This document shows, piece by piece, positions 5,806-11,652 of a stretch of DNA of 16,422 nucleotides (positions are counted from its first letter, which is position 1; the number at the start of each line of letters is the position of its first letter). Both the position numbers and the translations under genes were made by a program. The stretch comes from Candidatus Methanoperedens sp. (GTDB lineage: Archaea > Halobacteriota > Methanosarcinia > Methanosarcinales > Methanoperedenaceae): assembly GCA_027460605.1 (NCBI GenBank), contig JAPZAN010000096.1, forward strand, positions 1 through 16,422. The letters are read 5' to 3'. The notes beneath the pieces were generated by a model. That model was not told where the DNA came from. It searched no databases and saw nothing but the letters and a program-made list of their open reading frames with translations.

Positions 5806-6285
5806 TTATGAGACTGTTACTTTGGTATCTGCAATAACCTGACCTGAAGGTACATCCAAGATTGTTATTTGAATGATACTTCCTGATGCTGGCCAAACTC
5901 CTGCTCCTGTAACTAGAACTGTAGCATTCGTTACTGAATTGCCTGGCGTTAATGTAGATTGATTTGTACTACCTATACTAAAATTAAGACCTCCACCTCC
6001 ACTATTATCATACATTAGCGTTGAGGATAATATTGGTGTGCCAGTAGCCGCGTTTTTAATGGTTATTTTCTCATCCTTCAGTACCAATGGATCGCCGCCA
6101 CTGTGAGTGATTTTTAAACTAGACGTGGTTGCCGTAAATTGCAACTGCGCTTGCGGCGCCTTTACCGGTGGTCCCATACCGAACACGAACGCAGCAATAA
6201 CCGCCGCCAATATCACAGTAATCGCCACCATCAGAATAACACCGATAACAGGCGATACTGCCTCATCGTTTTTCCCAAATTTCAT
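5806..6285 (-). CDS. Archaeal type IV pilin (class III signal peptide, Pilin_N domain)
   Basis: The 159-residue protein has the archaeal pilin N-terminus: a short charged leader (MKFGKNDEAVSP) directly before one hydrophobic helix (VIGVILMVAITVILAAVIAAFVFG, residues about 13-36, given here in two parts: VIGVILMVAITV and ILAAVIAAFVFG). The leader would be cut by an archaeal prepilin peptidase and the helix packs in the filament core. The remaining ~120 residues are Ser/Thr/Gly/Asn-rich beta-type sequence with several N-x-S/T sites, as expected of a glycosylated extracellular head. The ATG overlaps the stop of the preceding gene by four bases, and an AGGAGG ribosome binding site lies 7 bases upstream inside that gene. 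Candidate roles are adhesion or other surface filaments; which filament it belongs to is not visible here. Confidence 0.85.
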   Translation of the reverse strand: MKFGKNDEAVSPVIGVILMVAITVILAAVIAAFVFGMGPPVKAPQAQLQFTATTSSLKITHSGGDPLVLKDEKITIKNAATGTPILSSTLMYDNSGGGGLNFSIGSTNQSTLTPGNSVTNATVLVTGAGVWPASGSIIQITILDVPSGQVIADTKVTVS

Positions 6286-6500
6286 ATGTTTTCCTCCTCG
6301 GATTGTTCTTTAGATCTTTTTTTAACTACCTTTTCAAGCTTTTTGGTCCACATATTCTCTTCATGCGTATATTCGCAATCAAGAAAATGCTGTACTGCTT
6401 TGGCGAGAGCGTCTTTGGTGCTGGATTCGCCAGTCTTGGCTTTCAAGGCTTCAATATCGTCCACCATAAGAACGGTCTGTACATGCATTATTTTCGCCAT
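6282..6500 (-). CDS. DUF5371-like small protein upstream of the pilin
   Basis: This 72-residue protein begins MAKIMHVQTVLMVDDIEAL and continues KTGESSTKDALAKAVQHFL, a pattern I associate with the archaeal DUF5371 family; the start and the TGESSTKDALAKAV helix also recall ribbon-helix-helix DNA-binding proteins. The C-terminus is very charged (KKLEKVVKKRSKEQSEEE). An aaggagac ribosome binding site lies 5-6 bases before the ATG. Its stop overlaps the pilin start (ATGA), so the two are co-transcribed and translationally coupled. A regulatory role for the pilin is plausible from this context but unproven. Confidence 0.6.
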   Translation of the reverse strand: MAKIMHVQTVLMVDDIEALKAKTGESSTKDALAKAVQHFLDCEYTHEENMWTKKLEKVVKKRSKEQSEEENI

Positions 6501-6602
6501 TTATGTCTCCTTGTGGATAAGGCGGCAACGCGTCGATAAGCGCGCAGCCATCTTCCCATCGCAGGTGAAACTATTTGAGAATAAAACCGAATTAAACTAA
6601 CA

Positions 6603-7272
6603 ATGACCGAACTTTACCGCAAGCCAGGATTGGCGGTCTATGAAAAATCGCATTACTCCCACAGGGAACATATTCATGAGGTCGAGCAAATACTGACCTG
6701 GTACACAGGGCGGAATACAAAGGTTCTGGATATCGGATGTAGCGGCGGACTGCATACGCTTGAGTTTGCCAAAAGGGGTTTTTACGTTACGGGTCTGGAT
6801 ATTGAACCATCTGCAATAGAGATTGCAAGGAAAAGAAAACATAATGAGAATATAAAAGCGAGATTTTATGTTATAGATATTGAAAACGATGAATTTGCGG
6901 GTCTTGGGAAATTCAATTTCATTTACAGTATAGGAAATGTGCTTTCCCATGTAAATAAAGAACATTTCCTGGAAATCCTTCAGAAAATATCAGGATGTCT
7001 TGATAACGATGGTATATTCCTGTTCGACCTTCTCATAAACGGACAACCTTTTCAGGAAGAAATCTATCCTGATGATAACGATTTGCATTTTCCTTGAATC
7101 AGGCTTCAGACAGCACTTTGATGTCTGGGGATATAAAATAGATGAAATTATCGGAATATTGAATTCCCTGGGTTTTAAAATAACTGATTTCTCGGAAAAA
7201 TTGGATTTTAATGAAAAAAACAAAACCAAAAACCCTATAAGTCTTTATTTCCGTGTTAAACTTGAGGGATAA
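6603..7272 (+). pseudogene. Class I SAM-dependent methyltransferase, frameshifted and probably internally deleted
   Basis: The first frame (6603-7097) encodes a methyltransferase with SAM motif I VLDIGCSGGLHTLEFA (residues 41-56), acidic D66 in GLDIE, and the GNVLSH and FLFDLL motifs of the later strands. It stops after YPDDNDLHFP. The next frame, from about 7093 to 7272, continues with LESGFRQHFDVWGYKIDEI and ends in SLYFRVKLEG, which reads as the C-terminal strand-helix region of the same methyltransferase type. Joining them needs a one-base shift near 7092. Relatives that I recall have roughly 30 more residues between these parts, so a deletion there is also likely. The substrate of this methyltransferase type cannot be told. 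A sequencing error is the alternative to a true pseudogene. Confidence 0.7.
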
Positions 7273-7274
7273 GC

Positions 7275-7598
7275 GTGAAATTATTCAATATCAGGGAATT
7301 TTATAAAGAAAAATATAAGGAATATATAGTTGGTTCGGAGCAGATTGGGAAACATAGCGTGTATCTTGTGTACGGCGAGGTTCCTGAGGGTGAAAAGCGG
7401 GAAATGGCTCCACAGGGTCATGACGAGATATTATTCATGTTATCAGGTGAAGCAGAACTTGAGAATAAGGACATAAAAATATCGCTGGAAAAAGAGCAGG
7501 CTGTTTATATGAGCCCGGATGAAGCTTTCACGTTCACGGCGCAAAGCGACTGCAAATATATCGTCGCCGGCACTCATACCACGCCCCACAGCCATTAA
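7275..7598 (+). CDS. Small cupin-domain protein
   Basis: The 107-residue protein starts with GTG two bases after the methyltransferase remnant, with a TTGAGGGAT ribosome binding site. Residues about 45-100 form a single cupin barrel: PQGHDEILFMLSGEAEL matches cupin motif 1 (His and Glu metal ligands, then a Gly turn) and KEQAVYMSPDEAFTFTA fits motif 2. A His-rich tail (GTHTTPHSH) could add metal contacts. Cupins of this size are often metal-binding enzymes or ligand sensors; no particular reaction can be named. It is arranged as the second gene of a unit with the methyltransferase, and its 3' end lies only 13 bases from the convergent cbiE end. Confidence 0.7.
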   Translation: MKLFNIREFYKEKYKEYIVGSEQIGKHSVYLVYGEVPEGEKREMAPQGHDEILFMLSGEAELENKDIKISLEKEQAVYMSPDEAFTFTAQSDCKYIVAGTHTTPHSH

Positions 7599-7611
7599 TT
7601 GAATGAATGAA

Positions 7612-8190
7612 TTACCCGGTAATTACCACGCAATACATATCCGATTCTGGATGCGGGGGTTTATCGGTTGTCCCTGTGTCTATCCGCTCATCAGGGTAAC
7701 CGAGCCTCTCGCAAACCGAGATTCGTCTGGATAAATGGTGTGATTTTAGAAAATCTGCAACCTCAACAGCGCCAAATGAGGAATCCGGAAGAAGAAAAAC
7801 ATTTTTCCCGGCTCCAAGCTCTATAAAAAGCTGTTTTTTTACATGCTCGATTTCACGAGAGTGCGCAGAAATTACAGCGAGATTCTCAATATCAAGGCGC
7901 AGTCTTGCGCATGCCAGTTGCAGCGAAGAAATCCCCGGGATAATTACATCCCCTTCCCGCGCATATTTCCCAAGACCTGAGAGCATCGGGTCGCCGGTTG
8001 AAAGAACGACTGCATTTTCGGGCAGCGATTTTAATGTATAATCCGAAATCTCATGGGCTTCGCATTTTATATGCTTGCTTGCAAGTTCAATCGCCCGTTT
8101 TGAGCCGTATATTATTTCAGCGCTCTCGATTGCAGATATGGCTTCCTGCGTCAGGAGATTCGGACCTGCGCCTACGCCCACAATTATCAT
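7612..8190 (-). CDS. cbiE: Cobalt-precorrin-7 C5-methyltransferase CbiE
   Basis: The 192-residue protein has the tetrapyrrole (corrin/porphyrin) methylase fold: the N-terminal IIVGVGAGPNLLT glycine motif, a VVLSTGDPMLSG motif for SAM binding (about residues 61-72) and the VIIPGISSLQLACARL segment. The length and the ERLGYPDERI region fit CbiE, which uses SAM to methylate C5 of cobalt-precorrin-7 in the anaerobic B12 pathway. It is the stand-alone form without a fused CbiT domain. Its ATG overlaps the cbiD stop (ATGA), so it is translationally coupled to cbiD. Confidence 0.88.
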   Translation of the reverse strand: MIIVGVGAGPNLLTQEAISAIESAEIIYGSKRAIELASKHIKCEAHEISDYTLKSLPENAVVLSTGDPMLSGLGKYAREGDVIIPGISSLQLACARLRLDIENLAVISAHSREIEHVKKQLFIELGAGKNVFLLPDSSFGAVEVADFLKSHHLSRRISVCERLGYPDERIDTGTTDKPPHPESDMYCVVITG

Positions 8191-9209
8191 CGCGAATCAC
8201 CGCTGTCGCGAAGTATTGTCCCGTCCCTGTTTAAAAGCACAACCCTTTTTCCTGAAGCCCTGACAGCCTCCGAAAGTCCACGGTCGATGAGAGGATTATC
8301 TGGATTATCATCTGTCATTTCCCGGACTGTGAGGTAGCCGCTGTCTTTTAATAGTCCCGGGGATGCCCATTTCAAGATTAGTCCCGGAAGCCCGCAGATT
8401 ATTACTTCGCTATTTCCTTTTGCAGCAGCAAGTCCACGAGAAATATCGCTCCCGATAAGTATTATTGTATAGTCAGGAAAAAGCATGTGGGAAAAACGCA
8501 TCCCAAGCCTGCCTGTAGTAAGGACAATCTTATCTGCATTCCGGATAAGCTCTTCTTTTGTCTCGCCCAGATGTTCATTCCACGGTTCCACAAATCCCGT
8601 GGTGCCCAGAATCGATATGCCCCCCGTTATCCCGATTTTCTCATTAAGGGTCTGCTTTGCTATCTCTTTGCCTCTCGGGACGGAAATAGTGACATGTGCG
8701 CCCTTTAATCCAGTCTCAGCCAGTGCCTCTTTTACCGCTTCCTCTATCTGGCGCATCGGGGAAGGATTGATTGCAGAGCTGCCTTTTTTGGAACCAATGC
8801 CGGCGCCGGCTTTTATTACAATGGTCTCATATTCCCTGGCTTCTGCGACAATTTCAATTCCTCCTGTGACATCGGATGCATGGTCGCCAGCGTCTTTGAT
8901 TGCAGACGCTTTCCCATGCGACGCTTTGACAGGAAGAGTTGCGCGTATCCCAACTGGTGTGGGGACGGATATTTCCGATACCTCTTTTTCCAATGACAGG
9001 ACAGCCGCCTTTGCCGCAGCCGCAGCAGTCGTTCCTGTGGTGTAACCCCGCCGCAAAAGCGACCCGTCTGAAAGGAGCACATAGCGCCCGCTGGATATAC
9101 GCGCTTTGAGTTCTTCAAGAGGCAATTTTGCCCTCGAAATCCATTCCTCAGGGATTAGAAAATTATTAACCGGGTCAATCATCTTTATTCTCATGATTGC
9201 CGTATCCAT
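8187..9209 (-). CDS. cbiD: Cobalt-precorrin-5B C1-methyltransferase CbiD
   Basis: The 340-residue protein carries the CbiD hallmark RRGYTTGTTAAAAAKAAV (about residues 53-70) and the downstream glycine-rich GITGGISILGTTGFVEPW segment. CbiD adds the C1 methyl group from SAM to cobalt-precorrin-5B, releasing the two-carbon fragment in the anaerobic cobalamin pathway. The N-terminus MIDPVNNFLIPEEWI is typical of archaeal CbiD. Three in-frame ATGs (9209, 9194 and 9182) are possible and none has a clear ribosome binding site; the family start is most like 9182 or 9194, so the annotated first residues may be untranslated. It shares a short divergent promoter region with the flavodoxin gene. Other cobalamin genes are not in the window. 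Confidence 0.9.
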   Translation of the reverse strand: MDTAIMRIKMIDPVNNFLIPEEWISRAKLPLEELKARISSGRYVLLSDGSLLRRGYTTGTTAAAAAKAAVLSLEKEVSEISVPTPVGIRATLPVKASHGKASAIKDAGDHASDVTGGIEIVAEAREYETIVIKAGAGIGSKKGSSAINPSPMRQIEEAVKEALAETGLKGAHVTISVPRGKEIAKQTLNEKIGITGGISILGTTGFVEPWNEHLGETKEELIRNADKIVLTTGRLGMRFSHMLFPDYTIILIGSDISRGLAAAKGNSEVIICGLPGLILKWASPGLLKDSGYLTVREMTDDNPDNPLIDRGLSEAVRASGKRVVLLNRDGTILRDSGDSR

Positions 9210-9277
9210 TATTAAGCATGCTTTATCTCAGAGAAAAAGTAGAAATACCACGAATGATAATTATAATTTGTGGGAGC
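9210..9277. promoter_or_regulatory. Divergent promoter region between cbiD and the flavodoxin gene
   Basis: This short A+T-rich gap contains gataattataatttg (about 9255-9269), a near-symmetric TATA-like element usable from either strand. No ribosome binding site is evident for cbiD, and only a GGGAG too close to the flavodoxin ATG, so leaderless transcripts in one or both directions are likely. The exact starts are not decidable by eye. Confidence 0.35.
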
Positions 9278-9706
9278 ATGCCAAAACTTGTAATAATCTA
9301 TGGCACAGGTTCGCACAATACCGAACGTATGGCGAATGCGATAGAAGAAGGCGCAAGAGAAGAAGGTGTAGAAACGGTGCTGAAAAATGTAAATGAAGCA
9401 AACAAGAATGACCTCAACGAAGCAGATGCCATAGCAATCGGTTCCCCGAATTATAACCATGCCATGATGCCCACTGTCCAAAAATTCCTGAATGGGCTTG
9501 CAGATATCGAGTTAGCTGGAAAAGTGGGTCTTGCTTTCGGCTCTTACGGCTGGAGCTTTGAAGCCACACAGGGGATTAATAATAAACTGAAATCATACGG
9601 CGTTGAAATGATAAATGATTTGAACATAAAGAGGATGCCTGGTGATGAAGAGCTTGAGATATGCAGAAGGGCTGGCTCATTATTAGCGTGTAAAATAAAA
9701 AAATAA
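9278..9706 (+). CDS. Stand-alone flavodoxin related to the FprA C-terminal domain
   Basis: From the ATG at 9278 the protein has 142 residues and is one flavodoxin domain: FMN phosphate loop IYGTGSHNTE (about 7-16), GSPNYNHAMMP (55-65) and FGSYGWSFEA (87-96) around the isoalloxazine ring. These motifs closely match the flavodoxin domain of the FprA protein encoded at 10020, so it looks like a duplicated and separated C-terminal half that could carry electrons to or from it. An upstream in-frame ATG at 9254 would add MIIIICGS; the chosen start begins exactly at the flavodoxin first strand. The stop is directly followed by the ribosome binding site of the zinc-ribbon gene, so they form an operon. 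Confidence 0.85.
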   Translation: MPKLVIIYGTGSHNTERMANAIEEGAREEGVETVLKNVNEANKNDLNEADAIAIGSPNYNHAMMPTVQKFLNGLADIELAGKVGLAFGSYGWSFEATQGINNKLKSYGVEMINDLNIKRMPGDEELEICRRAGSLLACKIKK

Positions 9707-9715
9707 GGAGGCAAT

Positions 9716-9871
9716 ATGTGCAGCGTAGGAGATTCGTTCGGAGTAGAGCTTGAAGGCGGCATGGAACCGCATGAATATGTGTGCAATCACTGCGGGAAGG
9801 AGTTTAAAGGGATAGGCACAGGTCAGCGATGCCCGAAATGCCACTCGACAGATGTCAAATGCATCGAATAA
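9716..9871 (+). CDS. 51-residue rubredoxin-like/zinc-ribbon protein
   Basis: A perfect GGAGG ribosome binding site (9707-9711), abutting the flavodoxin stop, leads to an ATG at 9716. The protein has two CxxC knuckles, YVCNHCGKEF and QRCPKCHSTD, which would bind one iron or zinc; two further Cys (C2 and C49) are near the ends. Spacing between knuckles is shorter than in typical rubredoxins, so a zinc ribbon is the safer fold, but rubredoxin-type electron transfer is suggested by its place between a flavodoxin and a flavodiiron protein. The gene is below the size many gene finders report. Confidence 0.75.
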   Translation: MCSVGDSFGVELEGGMEPHEYVCNHCGKEFKGIGTGQRCPKCHSTDVKCIE

Positions 9872-9972
9872 AGACCCCCTATTCAGTGCCTGTTACTTTA
9901 ATCGATGAAAAAGTGGAGTTTTTCGGCCTGCCTGAAAGAAATAAGGCAATAGAGGCTGTAAGAAGTATTTAA
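9859..9972 (+). pseudogene. C-terminal remnant of a thioredoxin/glutaredoxin-fold protein
   Basis: Overlapping the end of the zinc-ribbon gene in another frame, a 37-codon stretch reads MHRIKTPYSVPVTLID and then EKVEFFGLPERNKAIEAV. That is the layout of the last third of thioredoxin-fold proteins: the cis-Pro segment VPVT, a strand pair with the acidic/Gly turn, and a final helix. The N-terminal part with the CxxC redox motif is missing. The ATG is inside the previous gene and no ribosome binding site suits it, so a broken gene, or a minimal residual ORF, is more likely than a functional protein. Confidence 0.45.
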
Positions 9973-9974
9973 TA
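9966..9974 (+). promoter_or_regulatory. Possible TATA box for fprA
   Basis: The element tatttaata lies about 46-54 bases before the fprA ATG. A start of transcription roughly 25 bases later would leave a leader containing the CGGAGTG ribosome binding site near 10006-10012. fprA could alternatively be read through from the flavodoxin gene. Confidence 0.3.
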
Positions 9975-10019
9975 GAATCAAACCAAACTAAATAGAATGG
10001 ACAATCGGAGTGTGATAAA

Positions 10020-11210
10020 ATGGTCATAGAATTAAAAGAAGGCGTGTACTGGGTTGGAGTTGTGGACTGGAACATAAAGAAGTTTCATGGTCATGAATAT
10101 TCAACGCACAGGGGCTCTACATACAATGCTTACCTGATTATCGACAAAAAAATAGCCCTTGTCGATACGGTCTGGGGTCCTTATTCCCAGCAGATGATAG
10201 AGAATATAAATAAAATAATCGATGTCGGAAAAATTGATTATGTGATAGCCAACCATGCCGAGGTTGACCACTCAGGCGGGCTTCCTGAGTTGATGAAGCT
10301 CATCCCGAATGCTACGGTTGTAGTCTCGGATAAGGGAAGAGAAAGTATTCCCAAACATTATCACCAGGACTGGAATTTCAAGGTCGTAAAGACCGGCGAC
10401 TCCATCAGCCTCGGTGAAAACAGTCTTGTTTTCGTTACCGCTCCGATGCTTCACTGGCCCGACAGCATGTTCACGTATCTTACAGGGAAGAATATCCTGA
10501 TGCCCAATGACGCCTTCGGCCAGCATTACGCCTCTTCAGGGCGCTTTAATGATGAAGTCGATATGATAGAAGTGTACCAGGAAGCCATTAAATTCTATGC
10601 AAATATCCTCACGCCTTTTTCCGACCTTGTTATCAGGAAAATTGATGAATTCAAGAAACTGAACATACCTGTGGATATCATCGCGCCAAGCCACGGGATT
10701 ATCTGGAGGAAAGACCCGCTGCAAATCGTGAATAAATATTATGAATGGGCGTCCGGGGGCAACGACGGCTCTGCTGTTATAATATACGATACCATGTGGA
10801 ACGCAACTGAAAGGATGGCGCAGGCGATAGCAGAGGGGCTTGCGAAAGAAGGTGTGAAATTCAAGTTGTTCAACATGGCAGTGAGCGACCGCAATGATGT
10901 CCTGACAGAGGTTTTCAAAACCAAGGGAATCATTATCGGCTCACCCACATTGAATAATGGTCTTTTGCCCACGATAAAGCCCATACTTGAGGATTTGAAG
11001 GGATTGAAGTTCAAGAACAAGGTTGGCGCAGCTTTCGGGTCTTACGGATGGAGCGGGGAAAATGTGAAGCTCATTGAGGAGACTCTTGAGAAAGCGAAGG
11101 TAAAGATATTGCTGGATGGTATTAAATTCAAGTGGCAGCCCACGAAGGAGGAGCTTGGGAAGTGCGTGGAGTTCGGGAGGAGCTTTGCGGTGAAGATGAA
11201 GGGGGGATAG
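10020..11210 (+). CDS. fprA: F420H2 oxidase / A-type flavodiiron protein FprA
   Basis: The 396-residue protein has the two-domain flavodiiron layout. The N-terminal metallo-beta-lactamase fold (1-245) carries all diiron ligands: H79, E81, D83, H84 (HAEVDH), H145, D164 and H225 (PSHG). The C-terminal flavodoxin domain (about 250-395) has the FMN loop YDTMWNATE (256-264), GSPTLNNGLLP and FGSYGWSGE. In methanogens these enzymes reduce O2 to water with electrons from F420H2, protecting the cell from oxygen without making peroxide; reduction of NO is the other family activity. Length and ligand set are complete, so the protein should be active in the cytoplasm. It follows a flavodoxin and a zinc-ribbon protein on the same strand, consistent with an oxygen-response unit. 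Confidence 0.93.
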   Translation: MVIELKEGVYWVGVVDWNIKKFHGHEYSTHRGSTYNAYLIIDKKIALVDTVWGPYSQQMIENINKIIDVGKIDYVIANHAEVDHSGGLPELMKLIPNATVVVSDKGRESIPKHYHQDWNFKVVKTGDSISLGENSLVFVTAPMLHWPDSMFTYLTGKNILMPNDAFGQHYASSGRFNDEVDMIEVYQEAIKFYANILTPFSDLVIRKIDEFKKLNIPVDIIAPSHGIIWRKDPLQIVNKYYEWASGGNDGSAVIIYDTMWNATERMAQAIAEGLAKEGVKFKLFNMAVSDRNDVLTEVFKTKGIIIGSPTLNNGLLPTIKPILEDLKGLKFKNKVGAAFGSYGWSGENVKLIEETLEKAKVKILLDGIKFKWQPTKEELGKCVEFGRSFAVKMKGG

Positions 11211-11218
11211 GAATTAAC

Positions 11219-11245
11219 CGCAGATAAACGCAGATAAACGCAGAT
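11219..11245. repeat. Short tandem repeat of cgcagataaa directly after fprA
   Basis: Two full 10-base copies and a partial third copy follow the fprA stop by eight bases. Such cgcagataaa-type repeats are scattered in intergenic DNA of many genomes; I know of no function. Confidence 0.6.
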
Positions 11246-11606
11246 TTATTGCACGGGCATAGATCGCGCTCGTCAGGCTGTTTTTTTCTGCGGCTCCGTG
11301 CAAGAATCATGGGGCTTCACCGCAAAGCGCGCAGAGTCCGCAAAGAGCTGGCGGCGCGGGGGTGAAGGAGGATGGGGGGCGGGGAAAGCATGAGCGGGAG
11401 GGCGCGCTATCTCCATAGTATCAATATAATTACTATGCGATAAATCTCCGGCGCTTAGCGGAAGATGGAGCAACCGCACGGACGAAAATAATTAGAGAAA
11501 GTGGTCATTCAATCAACGAAAAAATGAAACTGCAATAGAATGCCGATAACGTAACGTTGCAAATTTGCCGATGGCATACACATGGGCTGGGGTGTGGATT
11601 TTAGGT

Positions 11607-11642
11607 GAGGATAAAAAATTTGGCATTCATATATTTAAAAAA
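11607..11642 (-). terminator. Weak poly-T termination region after cas3
   Basis: Downstream of the cas3 stop, the minus strand carries two T-runs of at least six bases (11642-11637 and around 11612-11607). Archaeal RNA polymerase often stops at such T-runs without a strong hairpin. No stem of note is seen, so confidence is low. Confidence 0.3.
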
Positions 11643-11652
11643 CCAAGAATCT

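Larger units (their letters stand above)
11211..11652. other. Intergenic region without a supported gene
   Basis: I see no convincing gene, tRNA or CRISPR repeats here. It contains three near-tandem copies of cgcagat(aaa) at 11219-11245, a gcaaag/gcagag repeat stretch at about 11311-11347, a hairpin CATAGTA/TACTATG at 11414-11437, the word tgccgat repeated at 11541 and 11566, and the palindrome gcaaatttgc at 11559-11568. Base composition changes across it, from G+C-richer DNA near fprA to A+T-rich DNA next to cas3, so it is a likely boundary between regions of different origin. Confidence 0.6.

Noticed and set aside
6139..6600. Long plus-strand frame across the pilin and DUF5371-like genes
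   Set aside because: It is antisense to two overlapping genes with good start signals, and it is rich in Arg, His, Cys and Ser as shadow frames often are.
6597..6965. A 122-codon minus-strand open frame opposite the methyltransferase
   Set aside because: The plus strand has intact SAM-binding motifs over the same bases; the antisense translation shows no family features.
8485..9045. A 186-codon open frame on the plus strand opposite cbiD
   Set aside because: It is antisense to a gene with clear CbiD motifs, and its translation is Ser/Pro/Ala-rich with no recognisable domain.
11273..11479. Minus-strand open frame in the fprA-cas3 gap
   Set aside because: Its sequence is Pro/His-rich low-complexity translation of repeat DNA, with no ribosome binding site or recognisable motif.
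11211..11652. Possible CRISPR array beside cas3
   Set aside because: The repeats here are only 7-10 bases and lack the ~30-base repeat with ~35-base spacer pattern.
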